From: Symploca sp. SIO2E9
GTDB taxonomy: Bacteria; Cyanobacteriota; Cyanobacteriia; Cyanobacteriales; Coleofasciculaceae
Length of the DNA: 64,000 bases
Assembly: GCA_010692645.1 (NCBI GenBank)
Contig: JAAHGS010000005.1
Coordinates: forward strand, 16,161-80,160
Direction: 5' to 3'
Below are positions 8,496 through 18,672 of the stretch, piece by piece (position 1 is the first letter of the stretch; the number at the start of each line of letters is the position of its first letter). Position numbers and translations under genes: made by a program. The notes beneath the pieces were generated by a model. That model did no database searches. It was not told where the DNA came from and worked only from the letters and a program-made list of their open reading frames with translations.

Positions 8496-8868
8496 CGGTC
8501 TTCCATCTTAACTAAAGCTATCCTAATCCTGAAGAGTCCCAAATCAGGTCTCAAGACATGTTTCACTATTGCAGTTTGTAACGTTTAGGTAAACTGATCT
8601 TGACTTTTTATTGACGCTTTTGCTTTGAAAGTCAGGATAGAGCTAGGTTTTCTTAAATTTTAATTTTTGTGAATTGCCTCCGAAGATGTTCATAAGAAAG
8701 GCATATCATCAACTACAGAAGGTATCCCCTTGGACCTAAATTAAAAACGGAGATCTCGTTTCTCTTTCCCAAGGAAAGCCCTTATTGAGCGAGATTTCCT
8801 GATTGATAAAATCAAACTCCCCTGGGGGTATTGCTCATTCCTTCCTTGTCTAGAGAGGAGATTCCTAG
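8496..8868 (+). promoter_or_regulatory. psaA upstream region
   Basis: 373 bases between the divergent lipoprotein gene and psaA. No small gene was seen. The region must hold the psaAB promoter and leader. A purine-rich ribosome site (GAGAGGAG at 8853-8860) stands eight bases before the psaA ATG. Specific light-response elements could not be assigned by eye. Confidence 0.5.
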
Positions 8869-11112
8869 ATGACAATTAGCCCTCCTGAGCGAGGACCAAG
8901 GGTCGATAAGGATCCGGTACCAACTTCTTTTGAGAAGTGGGGCAAGCCAGGTCACTTTGACAAGACCCTTGCTAGAGGTCCAAAAACCACAACTTGGATT
9001 TGGAACCTTCACGCTAACGCTCACGATTTCGATAGTCACACGAGTGACCTCCAAGATGTCTCTCGTAAAATATTCAGTGCTCACTTCGGTCACTTAGCCG
9101 TCGTTTTTGTCTGGCTAAGCGGCATGTATTTTCATGGCGCTAAGTTCTCAAACTATGAGGCTTGGCTAAGCGATCCGATAAACATTAAGCCTAGTGCTCA
9201 AGTTGTTTGGCCAGTTGTTGGTCAAGGTATTTTGAATGGGGATGTCGGTGGCGGCTTCCACGGCATCCAGATAACCTCTGGATTTTTCCAGCTGTGGCGT
9301 GCTTCTGGGATTACCAATTCCTACCAGCTTTACTGCACAGCAATTGGCGGTCTAGTAATGGCAGCACTGATGCTGTTTGCTGGCTGGTTCCATTATCACA
9401 AAAAGGCTCCCAAACTGGAATGGTTCCAGAATGCAGAGTCGATGATGAACCACCACTTGTCAGTTTTGCTAGGCTGTGGCTGTCTGAGTTGGGCTGGTCA
9501 CCAGATTCACGTGTCTCTGCCAATCAACAAGTTGTTGGATGCTGGAGTAGCACCTAGCGATATACCTTTGCCCCACGAGTTTTTGTTCAACAAGGACTTG
9601 ATGGCAGAGCTATATCCTAGTTTTGCCCAAGGGTTGACACCATTCTTCACCTTGAACTGGGGCGTCTATGCTGACTTCCTAACCTTCAAAGGCGGTTTGA
9701 ACCCAGTAACCGGCGGCTTGTGGTTGTCAGATACTGCTCACCATCACTTGGCTCTGGCAGTTCTGTTCATCGTCGCTGGTCACATGTACCGAAACACCTT
9801 CGGTATTGGTCACAGCATGAAGGAAATTCTAGAGGCTCATAAAGGTCCCTTCACTGGTGAAGGACACAAAGGTCTCTATGAAATCCTGACAACTTCTTGG
9901 CATGCCCAGCTGGCAATTAACCTTGCTATGCTTGGTTCTCTCACCATTATTGTGGCGCACCACATGTACGCGATGCCTCCGTATCCGTACATTGCTACAG
10001 ACTATGGCACGCAGCTATCCCTGTTTACCCATCACATGTGGATTGGGGCATTCTGTATTGTGGGAGGTGCTGCCCACGGTGCAATTTTCATGGTGCGGGA
10101 CTACGACCCGGCAAAGAATGTTGACAACTTGCTAGACCGGGTAATCCGTCACCGAGATGCAATTATCTCTCACCTAAACTGGGTTTGCATCTGGTTAGGT
10201 TTCCACAGCTTTGGTCTGTACATCCACAACGACACGATGCGAGCTCTGGGTCGCCCCCAAGACATGTTCTCGGATACGGCGATTAAACTACAGCCAGTGT
10301 TTGCTCAGTGGATTCAGAACCTGCATTTTTCGGCTCCGGGAGGCACAGCTCCCAATGCCCTAGAACCTGTGAGCTATGCCTTCGGCGGCGGTATTGTTGC
10401 TGTCGGCGGGAAAGTGGCGATGATGCCAATTGAACTGGGTACGGCGGACTTTATGGTTCACCATATCCATGCCTTCACCATCCATGTCACGGCGTTGATT
10501 CTGCTTAAAGGCTTACTTTATGCCCGCAGTTCTCGCCTGGTTCCAGACAAATCCAACATTGGCTTTCGCTTCCCCTGCGATGGTCCAGGTCGTGGCGGTA
10601 CCTGCCAGGTGTCTGGTTGGGATCACGTGTTCCTAGGTTTGTTCTGGATGTACAACAGTATTTCAGTTGTGATTTTCCACTTTAGCTGGAAGATGCAATC
10701 TGATGTCTGGGGAACAGTAGCACCCGATGGTAGTGTGTCTCACATCACGTATGGCAACTTTGCCCAAAGTGCCATTACCATCAATGGTTGGCTGCGTGAT
10801 TTCTTGTGGGCTCAAGCTTCTCAAGTAATCACTTCCTACGGCTCGGCACTGTCGGCTTACGGCATAATGTTCCTAGCCGGTCACTTCATTTTTGCCTTTA
10901 GTTTAATGTTCCTCTTCAGCGGACGCGGCTACTGGCAAGAGCTGATCGAATCAATTGTTTGGGCGCATAATAAATTAAAAGTAGCACCAAGCATTCAGCC
11001 TCGCGCTCTGAGCATCATTCAGGGTCGGGCTGTGGGGGTAGCTCACTACCTTCTAGGGGGAATTGTCACAACATGGGCGTTCTTCCTGGCACGGATTCTC
11101 GCAGTCGGATAA
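8869..11112 (+). CDS. psaA: Photosystem I P700 apoprotein A1
   Basis: The PsaA half of the photosystem I reaction-centre heterodimer in the thylakoid membrane. It binds P700, the A0/A1 electron carriers, antenna chlorophylls and half of the FX 4Fe-4S cluster. The 747 residues are close to the usual ~750, with eleven membrane helices and many His ligands. The FX loop [12 protein letters not shown] supplies Cys570 and Cys579. The C-terminal region [20 protein letters not shown] is typical. It has a good ribosome site (GAGAGGAG). psaB follows after 172 bases, the classic psaAB operon. Confidence 0.99.
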   Translation: MTISPPERGPRVDKDPVPTSFEKWGKPGHFDKTLARGPKTTTWIWNLHANAHDFDSHTSDLQDVSRKIFSAHFGHLAVVFVWLSGMYFHGAKFSNYEAWLSDPINIKPSAQVVWPVVGQGILNGDVGGGFHGIQITSGFFQLWRASGITNSYQLYCTAIGGLVMAALMLFAGWFHYHKKAPKLEWFQNAESMMNHHLSVLLGCGCLSWAGHQIHVSLPINKLLDAGVAPSDIPLPHEFLFNKDLMAELYPSFAQGLTPFFTLNWGVYADFLTFKGGLNPVTGGLWLSDTAHHHLALAVLFIVAGHMYRNTFGIGHSMKEILEAHKGPFTGEGHKGLYEILTTSWHAQLAINLAMLGSLTIIVAHHMYAMPPYPYIATDYGTQLSLFTHHMWIGAFCIVGGAAHGAIFMVRDYDPAKNVDNLLDRVIRHRDAIISHLNWVCIWLGFHSFGLYIHNDTMRALGRPQDMFSDTAIKLQPVFAQWIQNLHFSAPGGTAPNALEPVSYAFGGGIVAVGGKVAMMPIELGTADFMVHHIHAFTIHVTALILLKGLLYARSSRLVPDKSNIGFRFPCDGPGRGGTCQVSGWDHVFLGLFWMYNSISVVIFHFSWKMQSDVWGTVAPDGSVSHITYGNFAQSAITINGWLRDFLWAQASQVITSYGSALSAYGIMFLAGHFIFAFSLMFLFSGRGYWQELIESIVWAHNKLKVAPSIQPRALSIIQGRAVGVAHYLLGGIVTTWAFFLARILAVG

Positions 11113-11187
11113 TGACTGTTGCAATCAAAGCCAAAAGATGAAGTGGGACATACTTGAAAGTGTCCTGCCTGTCGAGACCTAAACCAA

Positions 11188-11207
11188 CCTGGAACGCAAG
11201 TTCCAGG
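11188..11207 (+). promoter_or_regulatory. psaA-psaB intergenic GNRA hairpin
   Basis: A perfect 8-bp stem CCTGGAAC/GTTCCAGG is closed by a GCAA tetraloop. No T-run follows, so it is not an intrinsic terminator. It may be a processing or stabilising structure between the two cistrons. Confidence 0.6.
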
Positions 11208-11284
11208 GGGTCACTGAGAAAGAAAATGAGCAGCACTATTTGTGATCAGTCTCATATTTCAGCGAGGAGAATTTCCTAAGACAG

Positions 11285-13501
11285 ATGGCAACAAAATTTC
11301 CAAAATTTAGCCAGGACCTCGCTCAAGATCCGACAACACGTCGCATCTGGTACGGGATTGCCACGGCCCACGACTTTGAAACCCACGATGGCATGACCGA
11401 GGAGAATCTTTATCAAAAGATTTTTGCTTCTCACTTTGGTCATCTAGCCATCATTTTCTTGTGGACCTCTGGTACCGTTTTCCACGTCGCCTGGCAAGGT
11501 AACTTTGAACAGTGGATTAAAGATCCTCTAAATGTCCGTCCCATCGCCCACGCGATTTGGGACCCTCACTTTGGTCAAGGGGCAATAGATGCCTTCACCC
11601 AAGCTGGTGCCTCTAGCCCTGTAAACATTGCTTACTCTGGTGTATACCACTGGTTTTACACCATTGGCATGACAACAAATAACGACCTGTACACTGGTGC
11701 AGTGTTCTTGCTGGTGTTGTCTGCCCTGTTCTTGTTTGCAGGCTGGCTGCACTTGCAACCTAAGTTCCGCCCTAGCTTGACTTGGTTCAAGAGTGCAGAA
11801 CATCGGCTCAACCACCACCTAGCTGGTTTGTTTGGTGTCAGCTCCTTGGCATGGACAGGACACCTAGTTCACGTTGCAATCCCCGAATCTCGCGGACAGC
11901 ACGTAGGCTGGGATAACTTCTTGTCTACTCCTCCGCACCCAGCAGGTCTAGCACCGTTCTTCACTGGTAACTGGGGTGTCTATGCCCAGAACCCTGATAC
12001 GGCAGAGCATGTGTTTGGCACTTCTCAAGGTGCAGGTACAGCAATCTTAACCTTCTTAGGTGGCTTTCATCCCCAGACTGAGTCCCTGTGGCTGACTGAT
12101 ATTGCCCATCACCACTTGGCGATCGCGGTAATCTTTATTATCGCCGGTCACATGTACCGCACCAACTTTGGGATTGGTCACAGCATCAAGGAGATTCACA
12201 GCGCTCACCAACCACCGCAGAACACCCCCTTTGGCGGGATGTTAGGTGAAGGTCACAAGGGCTTGTATGACACTATCAACAACTCCTTGCACTTCCAGTT
12301 GGGGTTGGCACTAGCTTGTCTAGGGGTAGTTACCTCCTTGGTTGCCCAGCATATGTACTCCCTACCTTCCTATGTCTTCATAGCGAAGGACTACACAACC
12401 CAAGCAGCACTTTATACCCATCACCAGTATATTGCTGGTTTCTTGATGGTTGGTGCCTTTGCTCACGGTGCAATTTTCTTTGTTCGGGACTACGATCCAG
12501 AAGCTAACAAGAATAATGTCTTAGCTCGGATGCTTGAACATAAAGAGGCACTGATCTCTCACCTGAGCTGGGTAACTCTGTTCTTGGGCTTCCATACCCT
12601 GGGTATCTATGTTCACAACGACGTAGTAGTTGCCTTTGGTACTCCTGAGAAACAAATCCTGATTGAGCCTGTGTTTGCTCAGTTCATTCAAGCAGCTTCA
12701 GGTAAGGCTCTGTACGGTTTTGACGTGCTGCTGTCTAATTCTGACAGCATTGCTGCCACTACTGGTGCTGCTTACCTACCAGGTTGGCTGGATGCACTTA
12801 ACAGCGGCACCAACTCTCTGTTCCTGACCATTGGTCCTGGCGATTTCTTGGTTCACCATGCGATCGCACTAGGTCTGCACACCACTACCCTGATTCTCGT
12901 CAAGGGTGCTTTGGATGCCCGTGGCTCCAAGCTAATGCCGGACAAAAAAGACTTCGGCTATTCCTTCCCTTGTGATGGTCCTGGTCGTGGCGGCACTTGT
13001 GATATCTCTGCCTGGGATGCCTTCTACCTCGCCATGTTCTGGATGCTCAACACTCTTGGTTGGCTTACCTTCTACTGGCACTGGAAGCATCTAGCTGTTT
13101 GGCAGGGTAACGTTGCTCAGTTCAACGAGTCTTCAACCTACTTAATGGGTTGGTTCCGCGACTACCTGTGGCTGAATTCTTCTCAGCTGATCAACGGGTA
13201 TAACCCCTATGGCACTAATAACTTGTCTGTCTGGGCTTGGATGTTCCTCTTCGGACACCTAGTTTGGGCAACGGGTTTCATGTTCCTAATCTCTTGGCGC
13301 GGTTATTGGCAAGAGTTGATCGAGACAATTGTCTGGGCACACGAGCGTACTCCTTTGGCGAACCTGATTCGCTGGAAGGACAAGCCAGTTGCTCTTTCTA
13401 TCGTTCAAGCCCGTCTAGTAGGTCTAGCTCACTTTACAGTTGGCTATATCCTCACTTACGCGGCATTCCTGATTGCCTCGACTGCTGGTAAGTTCGGCTA
13501 A
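11285..13501 (+). CDS. psaB: Photosystem I P700 apoprotein A2
   Basis: The PsaB partner of PsaA in the photosystem I core, binding the other half of P700 and FX. It has 738 residues, which is normal. The FX loop [12 protein letters not shown] provides Cys563 and Cys572. The opening [20 protein letters not shown] and the closing [13 protein letters not shown] are characteristic. It is cotranscribed with psaA and followed 32 bases downstream by a strong intrinsic terminator. Confidence 0.99.
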   Translation: MATKFPKFSQDLAQDPTTRRIWYGIATAHDFETHDGMTEENLYQKIFASHFGHLAIIFLWTSGTVFHVAWQGNFEQWIKDPLNVRPIAHAIWDPHFGQGAIDAFTQAGASSPVNIAYSGVYHWFYTIGMTTNNDLYTGAVFLLVLSALFLFAGWLHLQPKFRPSLTWFKSAEHRLNHHLAGLFGVSSLAWTGHLVHVAIPESRGQHVGWDNFLSTPPHPAGLAPFFTGNWGVYAQNPDTAEHVFGTSQGAGTAILTFLGGFHPQTESLWLTDIAHHHLAIAVIFIIAGHMYRTNFGIGHSIKEIHSAHQPPQNTPFGGMLGEGHKGLYDTINNSLHFQLGLALACLGVVTSLVAQHMYSLPSYVFIAKDYTTQAALYTHHQYIAGFLMVGAFAHGAIFFVRDYDPEANKNNVLARMLEHKEALISHLSWVTLFLGFHTLGIYVHNDVVVAFGTPEKQILIEPVFAQFIQAASGKALYGFDVLLSNSDSIAATTGAAYLPGWLDALNSGTNSLFLTIGPGDFLVHHAIALGLHTTTLILVKGALDARGSKLMPDKKDFGYSFPCDGPGRGGTCDISAWDAFYLAMFWMLNTLGWLTFYWHWKHLAVWQGNVAQFNESSTYLMGWFRDYLWLNSSQLINGYNPYGTNNLSVWAWMFLFGHLVWATGFMFLISWRGYWQELIETIVWAHERTPLANLIRWKDKPVALSIVQARLVGLAHFTVGYILTYAAFLIASTAGKFG

Positions 13502-13533
13502 ATTTGGCTGAAACTAGCACTTTAGGTAATGAA

Positions 13534-13566
13534 AAAAGCCCCCTGCCCTTCGGTAGGGGTTTTTTA
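13534..13566 (+). terminator. psaAB terminator
   Basis: The stem CCCCTGCC/GGTAGGGG (one G-T pair) with a CTTC loop is followed by six or seven T residues and preceded by an A-run. It sits just after the psaB stop. Confidence 0.93.
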
Positions 13567-13611
13567 TATCTCCAGATGAATCGGGATTAATCTTCAATCT
13601 GAGGGATTGAC

Positions 13612-13647
13612 AAAAAGATACCCAGTCGTAAGGCTGGGTATTTTTTA
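13612..13647. terminator. Bidirectional terminator between psaB and psaI
   Basis: The 8-bp stem ATACCCAG/CTGGGTAT is flanked by five A on the left and six T on the right, so it can act in both directions. It lies between two genes that converge on it and is the natural terminator of psaI on the minus strand. Confidence 0.85.
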
Positions 13648-13676
13648 TCATTTCTATTAGCCTTTACCTGCTTAAA

Positions 13677-13790
13677 TCAGGCATCGCTTTCGACGTAGAT
13701 AAAAAGGAGACCCATAGTCATAAAGGCTAATATAGCTAGTGCTGGAACCATCGCTACGGGCAAAAATGAAGCTGCATATGCTCCTGTCAT
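13677..13790 (-). CDS. psaI: Photosystem I subunit VIII
   Basis: A 37-residue single-helix protein starting MTGAYAASFLP and ending MGLLFIYVESDA. It matches cyanobacterial PsaI (YAAS-x-LP at the N-terminus, MGLLFI-x-x-ES at the C-terminus). PsaI is a thylakoid subunit that helps bind PsaL and so supports photosystem I trimers. It lies head-to-head with psaL across about 350 bases, which fits that partnership. It is short enough to be missed by automatic calling. A bidirectional terminator follows its stop. Confidence 0.9.
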   Translation of the reverse strand: MTGAYAASFLPVAMVPALAILAFMTMGLLFIYVESDA

Positions 13791-14144
13791 ATCTTACTTT
13801 TCCTATTTCTAATTACAAGGGCAACATCATGGATATTACTTTGAACTCTGCCCAATTTTACCAAATATAAAGATTCTTAACAAAAATGGAACTCAAAGTT
13901 GATTACACCAAATTCTGCTGTTTCTTGTGAGTGGGATCAGATGATCTGGATTTACACACAGCCACTGGCAAATTATTGCTAATTACTAAGAAAGCTAGTA
14001 AAAAGAGCAATATCTTTTATAATTCGTTACGAGAAGAAGCACTTCTATGTAAAGATTACTTGCGCTGATTCTTGCAGCTGCTTTGCTAACCCTTACAGTA
14101 AGACTACTAAGGGTTTTGTAGGATTTTAGAGGAAATAAACTCAG
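13791..14144. promoter_or_regulatory. psaI-psaL divergent intergenic region
   Basis: 354 bases between two divergently transcribed photosystem I genes, so both promoters must lie here. A 7-bp inverted repeat (AACCCTT at 14088-14094, AAGGGTT at 14109-14115) precedes the psaL ribosome site (AGAGGAAA) by about 15 bases and could be a leader hairpin or operator. Confidence 0.5.
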
Positions 14145-14636
14145 ATGACAATCGATGTAATTCAACCTGCTGGAGATCCCCAAATTGGTAATCTAGCCAC
14201 TCCGGTTAATTCCTCAGGTTTCACAACAGCTTTCATAAATAACTTACCTGCTTACCGCAAAGGACTATCACCCTTTCGCCGTGGCTTAGAAGTTGGTATG
14301 GCTCATGGCTATTTCTTGTATGGGCCCTTGGCTTTGCTTGGTCCTCTGCGTCATACAGATGTTGCCAGCATTGCTGGTGTACTAGCAACAGTAGGTTTAG
14401 TTTCAATTCTGACTATTGCTTTGTCTATTTATGGTGCGGCTAATTCCGGCAAACCTATAGCAACTGTTACTACACCTAATCCCCCTGAAGACTTGGGGAC
14501 ACCAGAGGGCTGGAGTGAATTTGCTAGTGGTTTCTTGATTGGAGGTTGTGGCGGTGCATTTTTCGCCTATCTTCTTTGCGAGACACCTCATGTAGCACCA
14601 CTGCAAAAAATTGCTGGTGGAGTTTGGTCATCATAA
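14145..14636 (+). CDS. psaL: Photosystem I subunit XI
   Basis: PsaL forms the trimerisation core of photosystem I in the thylakoid membrane. It has 163 residues, the normal length. Recognisable segments are NLPAYRKGLSPFRRGLEVGM, AHGYFLYGPLALLGPLR and the C-terminal SGFLIGGCGGAFFAYLLCE membrane helix. AGAGGAAA upstream of the ATG serves as the ribosome site. It is adjacent to its structural partner psaI, on the opposite strand, and to two hli genes downstream. Confidence 0.97.
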   Translation: MTIDVIQPAGDPQIGNLATPVNSSGFTTAFINNLPAYRKGLSPFRRGLEVGMAHGYFLYGPLALLGPLRHTDVASIAGVLATVGLVSILTIALSIYGAANSGKPIATVTTPNPPEDLGTPEGWSEFASGFLIGGCGGAFFAYLLCETPHVAPLQKIAGGVWSS

Positions 14637-14770
14637 TTGATTGAACGCCTGGCGGCAGTCCCTACCTGGAGTAGTTCATGAGATTAACTAATTGAGGGTC
14701 TGGGGGCTATAAGTCCCGCACTATACCAGTAAGGCCCTATGATTTATCAAAATTTGCATTGCTCTGATTA

Positions 14771-14816
14771 GTTTAACGCACCATTTCCTGAGATAGTTCA
14801 GAATGGTGCGTTAAAC
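14771..14816. repeat. 15-bp perfect inverted repeat downstream of psaL
   Basis: GTTTAACGCACCATT pairs perfectly with AATGGTGCGTTAAAC across a 16-base loop, followed by TTTGTG. It may terminate psaL or be a dispersed palindromic repeat (GGTGCGTTAA types are common in cyanobacteria). Confidence 0.7.
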
Positions 14817-14898
14817 TTTGTGTTGCCATGTGACGTTTACTACACTGGCGCTGGGTTTCTAAAATTTCCTCGCTTCTTCCTAACTACTCCACACACTT

Positions 14899-15016
14899 AG
14901 GACTTACGCAAATAGCCAAATTAAACTCTATCTGTAGCGTGTGCAGACTTTTGCTCAGCCTACCAATACAGTCTGTGCCTAAGTCCTGACACTACAGATA
15001 CAGACGTGGGGCTTCT
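14899..15016. repeat. Mobile-element-like remnant
   Basis: AGGACTTA (14899-14906) is repeated inverted as TAAGTCCT (14980-14987). Immediately after, 14999-15016 carries on the minus strand the same 18 bases (AGAAGCCCCACGTCTGTA) found at 4767-4784. This suggests two degenerate insertions side by side in the 541-base gap between psaL and the hli genes. Nothing else was seen in that gap. Confidence 0.4.
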
Positions 15017-15177
15017 CGCCGGACGAGCTAAATCGAGAGGTATCAGACTTCTGAGGCTGCTTCATAGCACAGATTTTATATCATATTTGTGTAAAATTAA
15101 ACATAAAGAAATGTTGCGTATTTTGGTAAATTAGGTTAAATTTTATTACAGATACCAAATGCAAGGAGAGCATTCTC

Positions 15178-15321
15178 ATGCAAGAGCAAGAAAACAAGTT
15201 TGGCTTTACTAATTTTTCAGAAATCTGGAACGGTCGTTTGGCAATGCTGGGCTTCGTCATTGGTGTAGCTACTGAACTGCTCACCGGTCAAGGCATTCTG
15301 CAACAACTCGGTTTAATGTAA
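15178..15321 (+). CDS. High-light-inducible protein (single-helix LHC-like), copy 1
   Basis: A 47-residue protein with the chlorophyll-binding motif of the LHC superfamily, EIWNGRLAMLGFVIG (E-x-x-N-x-R). Such Hli/Scp proteins bind chlorophyll and carotenoid in thylakoids and protect photosystems and chlorophyll synthesis under stress. A strong ribosome site (AAGGAGAG) precedes the ATG. A near-identical copy follows after 43 bases, with high identity also at DNA level, so this is a recent tandem duplication. It is shorter than 60 codons and easily overlooked. Confidence 0.95.
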   Translation: MQEQENKFGFTNFSEIWNGRLAMLGFVIGVATELLTGQGILQQLGLM

Positions 15322-15364
15322 TCAACTCATCGCCACAGATATTAACTGCAAGGAGAAATTTGTC

Positions 15365-15508
15365 ATGCAAGAGCAAGGAAATAAGTTTGGCTTTACTAAT
15401 TTTTCAGAAATCTGGAACGGTCGTTTGGCAATGCTGGGCTTTGTCATTGGCATAGCTACTGAACTACTCACTGGTCAAGGTATTCTGCAACAACTCGGTC
15501 TGATGTAA
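15365..15508 (+). CDS. High-light-inducible protein, copy 2
   Basis: The second 47-residue copy differs from the first at only a few positions (for example EQGNK versus EQENK and GIATE versus GVATE). The chlorophyll-binding E-x-x-N-x-R motif and the single membrane helix are intact. It has its own ribosome site, AAGGAGAAA. The two genes lie in the same direction with almost the same spacing to their ribosome sites and are likely cotranscribed. Just downstream (15528-15551) a TCCCC/GGGGA hairpin preceded by TGACATC again resembles a transposon end. Confidence 0.95.
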   Translation: MQEQGNKFGFTNFSEIWNGRLAMLGFVIGIATELLTGQGILQQLGLM

Positions 15509-15626
15509 TTGGCTGGTATTGACATCTCCCCGCTTTGAAAAAATGGGGATTCTAATTAGTCCTCTTGCAAGAGAACTTCAGCTATTAATCTAGGGTTTGA
15601 ACCCCAGGCGGGTGAATGGATTGGTG

Positions 15627-17144
15627 CTAAATCCAAGAGCGCAACCACATCCGCCATTGATAACCCTCAACAGACAAGGGAAGTCCCAAATAAATCGGCA
15701 TCCAAAAGCAAAAAGCAATTATAATTAGCAAAATCAAAGCGATCGCAATCCCTTGATATTCCCTGCGATTGCTTTGCACTAACGAATCTACAACCAAAGC
15801 CAGAGCTAAACTAGCAAACACAGAAGCGCACATATAATGATACAGAAATAGACAGCGACTCACCAGAGACCAAGGCAGTAAATTTGCTAGCCAGTTAATA
15901 ACAAGATAAAGTGCCACCAAAGTAGCTCTAGTTGGAGGCACTTTCCAACTCCGGCTTGACTTAAAGCGTAAAACTAATAGCACCAGCAATAATAAAATTG
16001 CCGCCGTTGATAACCACCACAAAACTGGATTTCCCATAGCATGGACATCGTATATCGCATTCGCCACACCGCCAGTTACAGGTGATTCCAGGGAAACTGC
16101 CTCAGAATTATGATTAGGAGCATGATGAAAGTAAGCAATCGTGCGCAGCATCAAAGGCCAACTATACCAACGAGAACAATAAGGATGCACCTCAGGTCCA
16201 CTACCAATATTTTGGTGATAGTTTAGAATTTCCTGCTGCATTTGCCAGAATCCAGGCGTCGGATTCATCTGCAGATGAGGAATCCACAGCAAGCTATAGG
16301 TTAAAATCGGAATAATAGCAAAATTCACCAGGATGTGGAAAACATTCAACTCTCTCAGATTTTGCAGTGGTGTCTGAGAAAATTTTTCCTTCAGTGGCTT
16401 TACAGCAACAAACTCTTCCCCTCTCCCCCTCTCCCCCTCTCCCTTTTGCGCTATTTCAACATCAAGTCTTTCCAAGACTTTTCGCACCCAATGGATGATC
16501 CAAACTACTGCCCAAACCAGATAAACCCCCAACAGAAAACCTAAACCATTCCATTTAGTTGCTGCACAAGCCCCAAAAAAGACACCGGATAAGGCAAGAA
16601 TTCCCCGGCGTTGCTGCGTTGGTTTATTCAGTGCCATCAATAGGAATAACTGAGCTAATAGCCCTAAAATGACAATGTATATATTATTGAGGGCATAGCG
16701 AGACTCTACCAAAAATAGACCATCAAGGACAGCCAACAGAGCAGCAATTAAGGCATAACTGCGACGCCGACTCAACTGATAGGCAACTGCGCCCACCACC
16801 ACAGGAATCAAAGAGCCAGTCAAGGCATTAAGCCAACGGTAACTCCAGGTGGAACGTACAGAACCTGTCAAACTATTAACTGTATCCTGCCCAAAAGGAA
16901 GGTGAGAACCAATCCAGATTCCAATAGCAATGATGTACTGTGACAGAGGTGGATGGGCATTAAAAAAAGGCGTATTAGTGAGGTAATTGTTGGCAAATTT
17001 GGCGTAGTAAACTTCGTCGAATACTAAGCTATTAAACCGACTCAGCCCCCAAAAACGTAGGGTAACTGATAGTAGAAAAATAGCGGTAAGACCGAGCCTA
17101 AACCAGGAAATAGACGAGTTAGAACGTTTTGACAACAAACTCAT
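15627..17144 (-). CDS. Dolichyl-phosphate-mannose/PMT-family glycosyltransferase (GT39)
   Basis: A 505-residue integral membrane protein with an N-terminal helix, then VFDEVYYAKF, whose Asp43-Glu44 pair in the first loop is the catalytic signature of PMT/ArnT-type transferases. NAHPPLSQYI follows, with many hydrophobic segments after it. It likely transfers a sugar from a lipid carrier to protein or glycan at the periplasmic face. A basic/acidic low-complexity stretch, AQKGEGERGRGEE (about 233-245), interrupts the protein. Its DNA is the CCCCTCTCC repeat seen elsewhere in intergenic DNA, so a repeat has entered the coding frame. Monocistronic. Confidence 0.82.
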   Translation of the reverse strand: MSLLSKRSNSSISWFRLGLTAIFLLSVTLRFWGLSRFNSLVFDEVYYAKFANNYLTNTPFFNAHPPLSQYIIAIGIWIGSHLPFGQDTVNSLTGSVRSTWSYRWLNALTGSLIPVVVGAVAYQLSRRRSYALIAALLAVLDGLFLVESRYALNNIYIVILGLLAQLFLLMALNKPTQQRRGILALSGVFFGACAATKWNGLGFLLGVYLVWAVVWIIHWVRKVLERLDVEIAQKGEGERGRGEEFVAVKPLKEKFSQTPLQNLRELNVFHILVNFAIIPILTYSLLWIPHLQMNPTPGFWQMQQEILNYHQNIGSGPEVHPYCSRWYSWPLMLRTIAYFHHAPNHNSEAVSLESPVTGGVANAIYDVHAMGNPVLWWLSTAAILLLLVLLVLRFKSSRSWKVPPTRATLVALYLVINWLANLLPWSLVSRCLFLYHYMCASVFASLALALVVDSLVQSNRREYQGIAIALILLIIIAFCFWMPIYLGLPLSVEGYQWRMWLRSWI

Positions 17145-17247
17145 AAGACTAAGTTGGCTAGCTCCAAGGCTGTTGAAAGTGCTAGATCATTTAAAAGCTC
17201 TTCAATTAGATAATAATCTTATACTTAATATTTTTTGAAAATATCTT

Positions 17248-18672
17248 ATGAATAATCTTGATGAAAATGAACCGAGTCATCCCCAAGCTGATTCTATTTC
17301 TGAAACTTCTGTAGAATCACCTCAACAACATGGAAAAATTGCTGGATTTTTTCAGTTTGAGCGATACCAAACCAACCTTACTACAGAGGTTTTGGCAGGC
17401 GTAACCACCTTTATGACGATGGCATATATCTTAGTGGTTAATCCCGAAATTTTATCCCAGGCAATTTTTTTACAAGAATCCGGGGATTTATTTAGCGAAC
17501 TAGTAATTGCCACCGCCATCTCGGCTGCGATCGCTACCATAATAATGGGCTTAGTGGCTAATTATCCTTTTGCCCTTGCTCCCGGCATGGGACTTAATGC
17601 CTTTTTTGCCTACTCGGTGGTATTGGGATTGGGCATCGACTGGCGCATTGCCTTAGCAGCCGTCTTCGTGGAGGGGCTAATTTTTATAGTTATGACTGTG
17701 TTCAATATACGCAGTCTGATTGTTAAAGCCATTCCCGACTGTCTCAAGCGAGCAACGGCGGCAGGAATTGGCTTTTTTATTGCTTATATTGCCTTGAGTA
17801 ATTCTGGTATTATTGCTGCTAGCGAAACAACTAAAACGACTCTGGGGGATTTGAGCCAGCCACCAACTTTTATCGCCATTATCGGTATTGTCATTACCTC
17901 AGCTTTCGTAGCTCGACGCCTTAAAGGAGCATTACTCTTAGGTATTTTCGCAACTGCCCTGCTAGCATGGATTCTTGGTATTGCGAACTGGCCTGAAGCA
18001 ATAGTAAGTTTACCCCAATTGCCTAGAGATTTGCTAGGTCAAGCAATTTTCGGGTTAGGGCGTTTAGGCGAGGTTAATCTTGGGGATTTCTTCGCAGTAA
18101 TCTTTGTGTTGCTATTTGTTGACCTCTTTGATACCATTGGCACTCTTGCAGGTGTGAGTATGCAAGCTGGATACATCAACGCCGAAGGGGAACTGCCCAA
18201 AGCTCAATTAGCTCTGATGGCTGATGCTGTAGGAACAACAGCAGGGGCAGTGTTGGGAACTTCCACAGTCACTACCTATGTTGAATCAGCTTCTGGAGTT
18301 TCTGAAGGAGGGCGCACGGGGTTGACAGCAGTTATTGTCGCCTTATTATTCGTTCTCTCGATATTTTTTATTCCCTTATTGGCTGGAATTCCCAGCTTCG
18401 CGACTGCCCCAACCTTGGTAATTGTTGGTGTACTGATGGCCCAAAATCTGCTGTGGATTCACTGGGATGATCCTGCAGAATCAATTCCCTCCTTTTTAAC
18501 CGTGCTAATGATGCCTTTAACTTACTCCATTGCTGAAGGCTTGGCAGTCGGCTTCATTACCTATCCCTTAATTAAGGCGTTTCAGGGTAAATTTCAGGAA
18601 CTTTCAGTAACTGTGTGGATTCTCGCTGCTATCTTCTTAGTGCGATTTGTAATCATGGCAATTGGTGTCTAA
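17248..18672 (+). CDS. NCS2-family purine permease (AzgA-like)
   Basis: A 474-residue transporter with about a dozen membrane segments. A polar N-terminal 40 residues is followed by VLAGVTTFMTMAYILVVNP, which is the signature of the AzgA/PbuG (adenine/guanine/hypoxanthine) branch of NCS2 carriers. ALAPGMGLNAFFAY and LFVDLFDTIGTLAGV are the conserved transmembrane half-helix regions. It probably imports purine bases by proton symport at the plasma membrane. The substrate is inferred from subfamily only. The gene stands alone and its stop overlaps the next convergent gene by four bases. Confidence 0.88.
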   Translation: MNNLDENEPSHPQADSISETSVESPQQHGKIAGFFQFERYQTNLTTEVLAGVTTFMTMAYILVVNPEILSQAIFLQESGDLFSELVIATAISAAIATIIMGLVANYPFALAPGMGLNAFFAYSVVLGLGIDWRIALAAVFVEGLIFIVMTVFNIRSLIVKAIPDCLKRATAAGIGFFIAYIALSNSGIIAASETTKTTLGDLSQPPTFIAIIGIVITSAFVARRLKGALLLGIFATALLAWILGIANWPEAIVSLPQLPRDLLGQAIFGLGRLGEVNLGDFFAVIFVLLFVDLFDTIGTLAGVSMQAGYINAEGELPKAQLALMADAVGTTAGAVLGTSTVTTYVESASGVSEGGRTGLTAVIVALLFVLSIFFIPLLAGIPSFATAPTLVIVGVLMAQNLLWIHWDDPAESIPSFLTVLMMPLTYSIAEGLAVGFITYPLIKAFQGKFQELSVTVWILAAIFLVRFVIMAIGV

